Assembly (NCBI GenBank): GCA_946699065.1
Contig: CAMPDV010000060.1
Span: 682,001-746,000, forward strand
DNA length: 64,000 nucleotides
From: Loxodes magnus
Lineage: Eukaryota > Ciliophora > Karyorelictea > Loxodida > Loxodidae
Direction of reading: 5' to 3'
Of this stretch, positions 61,142 through 64,000 are shown in pieces. Position 1 is the stretch's first letter, and each line of letters begins with the position of its first letter. The position numbers and the translations under genes were made by a program. The notes beneath the pieces are model-generated. The model had not been told where the DNA came from and made no database searches. It saw only the letters and a list, made by a program, of their open reading frames with translations.

Positions 61142-61960
61142 ATGAATAAGTTAAAGAATTCAAATCCTAGATTTAAAGAGACTCAAGAAAGTAAAATCAA
61201 TCTAATGAGCAAAGAAGTATCATCTGAGTTATCGCCTAATGGAGTTTAGTTCTTTAGTCCCTCATAAGTATAGCATAAACCTTTATATACTAGAGATGGA
61301 ATTAAAAAAGGACACAAGAGATTTACTAGCACTTAGAATGTCGATTTAGCTTTCATGAATTAACAAGTTCCTTAACCACACTAAGAGAGAAAAAGAAGAC
61401 ATAGAAGAACATAGTCAAATATTGGTGTTGATTTCAATAACATCATTGGAGTAAATCAAGGCACCTTTGAATCAGATACCACTGAAATATATTAAACTTC
61501 TAAAGCAGATAACAATGAAAGAGAAACTAGTCCTTTGAATGAAACTCAATAAGAAAGCAAAACAATTATATAAGATAGTCTAGAAGCTTAACTTTGTGAT
61601 GCTATACAAAACAATAAAAGTACTTAGTACAAAGAAGAGATTCAAAGTCTAAAGGATAATCAAGCTTAGCTTTAAAATTAGTATTTATAAATACTTAATG
61701 ATCATAAAAAGCTAAATGAACTGAATGAATAGACTATTAATTAAAAAATAAAAGAGAACTTAGCTTAAATACTTCAAACTACCTAGTTCAAGAACTTAGT
61801 TTCTCAAATAGTAAAGGAAGAAAAATGCCAGTGTAAAGAACTCACGCAAGCAAAAGCTAAGATTAACACTTTAGAGAAAACCTTATAGACTAAGGACAAA
61901 GAAATACTCAAACTTAAGGCCCAATTAAATTCATTTGCAAGCAAAAAAAGCAAAAATTGA
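61142..61960 (+). CDS. basic/coiled-coil protein
   Basis: 272-residue unrecognised protein from ATG 61142 (MNKLKNSNPRFKETQESKIN) to TGA 61958-61960. The first half is Ser/Thr/Gln-rich with a basic patch ERKRRHRRTQSNIGVDF that looks like a phosphorylation or nuclear-import-type motif. The second half has heptad-like coiled coil (YKEEIQSLKDNQAQLQNQYL, LTQAKAKINTLEKTLQTKDK, EILKLKAQLNSF). No TGA is used as W. It lies 47 bp behind the preceding gene in the same direction, unusually close for this window. Probably a cytoskeletal or scaffold protein, but that is inference. Confidence 0.65.
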
Positions 61961-62156
61961 GAATGTCTGATAATGTTTTTTATTAATTGAAAAAGCATTG
62001 ATATCCCACTATTTCCCTATTTTAAGTCTTCAAAGCTTAAATTATTCTTAAAATAACTAAATCTATGTCTAACTTACAATACATAATTTCTCATACCAAA
62101 TATTATAAAATTAATCCTTGCTAAAAAGTTCTAACTTCAACAGACGAAAAGTATAT

Positions 62157-64000
62157 TCAGAATTATAAAAAGTAAATAAGAATGAAAATGAATAATCTCA
62201 TTCTAAACTATTCACTTTTAACTATACTTATAAAGGAAAATTAATGCTAGATATTTGATTAAAGTATTAGATTGAAAAATTATAAAAATCTAGTGACTTA
62301 AAATTTAAAGATATTTAATAATTAGGAATTAGATTTTAAAATGCTAGGAATTAAATAGTATAAGTGAATTAAAGATAGAAGAATTAAATATCTAATCAAG
62401 TGTTTTGATTTTTCTTGAAATGGTTTAGTTAATTAAAATATTCCATATTTTTTGAGAGTTGGCTTCTTAGCTATTACTATATTGATATAATCACTAATTT
62501 CATTTTTTTCTCTAGTCTATAAATAACTTATTTCAACTGGAACTAAAGGAAATCCTGCCAAAGCTTAATTCCACTTTTCAGCGTATTTCTAGAATTACTA
62601 CTTATTTTTCTGGTCAATTAAGAATATTCATAGTCTTAGTTTGTACTCTTGTATTAATGATTCCAGCACTGACAAGCAGATACTTTTAGTTTAATTACTT
62701 TATAAATTACTTCAGTTCCATTCAGCTACAATAACTATATCCTATACATTTCTTTAAATAGTATTTAAGCTTCCTTTTAATACATGACAAGTAACAGTTT
62801 CCACATCTACTTTAATAAAGTTTATCTTATAGCTTTCAGGTATCACATTATCTAGCATTTCAGTTTTGATCTCTAGTATCTAATCTGATTTCTCACTATT
62901 TATTTGTAAAGCTGATTTTCCAGAAGTGTTGGAAACTCTGAATAATTCAACTGAAGTTTAGTTATAAAGCGCCAAACCAAATATTTCAATGTAACTTTAT
63001 AATGAATTAAATTCAATATTATGCTTAAGCATTACCAATGACTTACATGCAGGCTCAAAAGTGAACAATTTATTACCTATAGATTCTTTATTTGCTGCTT
63101 TAATAAGTGATGCCATTCTTATAGTATGAGCTCCATAATTAGCCCCTATATCAATAGCATTTGTATTCTTATTCCTTAGCACCTTAGTATATATATACTA
63201 AACCTCAGGTTCGAAAATCCCTTCTGAGTCTCTCTTAGATCTCCATTTGCAGTCTTTATCTCACTCTAAGCTACAAAGCAGGGTATAATAACTAATCTTA
63301 TCCTCCACAAAACTAATCCTATAGCTTTTAAACTTCCCCTTCACACTCATACCATAAAGTTGGGTACATTAAGGAGCAAGAAGCTGTATAGATGAGAGAT
63401 GATTTTAAATAAGTAGAGTATGATTTTATTATAAAAGATTCTATTTAAATTAAATGTTAGGTTCCATAGCTTAACCTTATTAATACTCCTTTTATAAACT
63501 CTTTAATAAGTCTAGTAAGTAATCGAAATTCTTCTTATCTTCTTTTATTTTTTACTTAGGAAATTAGAATTCTTTTTGGTTTTAGAATTAAAGGTTATAT
63601 TTCTATAGTGTGGATATCTTTGCTATGACTAAGTTAAATTATATCTTTATCTAAGCTTTAGCGTTTATATTATACATATCCTAGTAGTTTACGCCTTTTA
63701 AAGGAAAAATGTATTCTCCATTGTACCATTTTTTCATGTTTTAGTTCATTTTCTTATCATTCTGCAGCTTTATAAACTTAAAGAAGTAAAGGTTCAGTTC
63801 TGATAAGATATAGAGAGCCTAGTGACAAACCTGGTCGAATTCGAAATGGTCAGCGTCTCATTCGAATATTATTATAACGCTTTCGATGTTTCTGGCTATT
63901 AATTCTAAGCTTCCTAAGATAACGTGACAAGTTAAGCCTTCTACGTCTATTTTTAAGAAATTAACTCCTTTTAAATCAGGCAAAACTTTATCAAGTACTT
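62157..64000 (-). CDS. two-domain FkbM-family methyltransferase, N terminus cut by window edge
   Basis: Minus-strand frame open from the right edge. It holds the C-terminal half of one FkbM methyltransferase domain (VNFLKIDVEGLTCHVILGSL, about 63915) and then, in the same frame with no stop, a complete second FkbM domain. That second domain has NAIDIGANYGAHTIRMASLI (SAM-binding motif I), KLFTFEPACKSLVMLKHNIE, and INFIKVDVETVTCHVLKGSL with AEWN. FkbM enzymes are SAM-dependent O-methyltransferases acting on sugars, lipids or small molecules. The linker contains Gln-rich sequence around 63450-63600. ATG 63350 (MSVKGKFKSYRISFVEDKIS) sits inside the linker and could instead start a separate gene. 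The tail after TLKKYGIFQLTKPFQEK loses protein character; the first in-frame TGA is 62157-62159, so the 3' end is tentative. Confidence 0.7.

Noticed and set aside
1..64000. CRISPR arrays, tRNA or rRNA genes, telomere repeats, bacterial operons
   Set aside because: None found by eye; gene structure and introns are eukaryotic.

Overview
The window looks like nuclear DNA of a ciliate, most likely a karyorelictean such as a Loxodes relative. Every recognisable gene reads through only if TAA and TAG mean glutamine and TGA means tryptophan, while genes also end at TGA. That dual TGA use is the karyorelict code (NCBI table 27). The DNA is very AT-rich, genes sit on both strands, and the introns are tiny (17-20 nt, GT...AG). 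Genus is an inference; the code usage is read directly from conserved proteins.

Left part (1-23 kb) is gene-poor and repeat-rich. It holds a Q/E-rich protein running off the left edge, an MFS-type transporter, and a 13-kb block bounded by a near-identical inverted repeat of about 185 bp (5753-5938 and 18679-18866). Inside that block are degraded or unknown coding patches, a VIT/VWA-like gene remnant, and two copies of a roughly 310-bp SINE-like retroposon with perfect 18-20 bp target-site duplications. A third SINE copy lies at 22433-22739. Between them is a sphingolipid C9-methyltransferase-like gene broken by several frame changes.

Middle part (23-45 kb) carries a cytosolic carboxypeptidase (tubulin deglutamylase family), a two-repeat MYB protein, a membrane receptor-like TKL kinase with a kelch-like tail, an uncharacterised antisense gene, a very large cysteine-rich membrane protein, an EF-hand protein with a myristoylation-type N terminus, and a C2H2-like zinc-finger protein. 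The last two are divergent, with 71 bp between their start codons.

Right part (47-64 kb) is mostly housekeeping: CNOT1 (scaffold of the CCR4-NOT deadenylase), a TBC-domain Rab GAP, mitochondrial ribosome recycling factor, a mitochondrial propionyl-CoA synthetase (ACSS3/PrpE type), two small proteins in tandem, and a protein with two FkbM methyltransferase domains in one reading frame that runs off the right edge. Intergenic spaces range from about 50 bp to 2 kb. I saw no tRNA, rRNA, CRISPR or operon-like organisation. Intron calls were made by reading frame and protein homology only; in most genes with called introns the spliced length divides exactly by three, which supports them.
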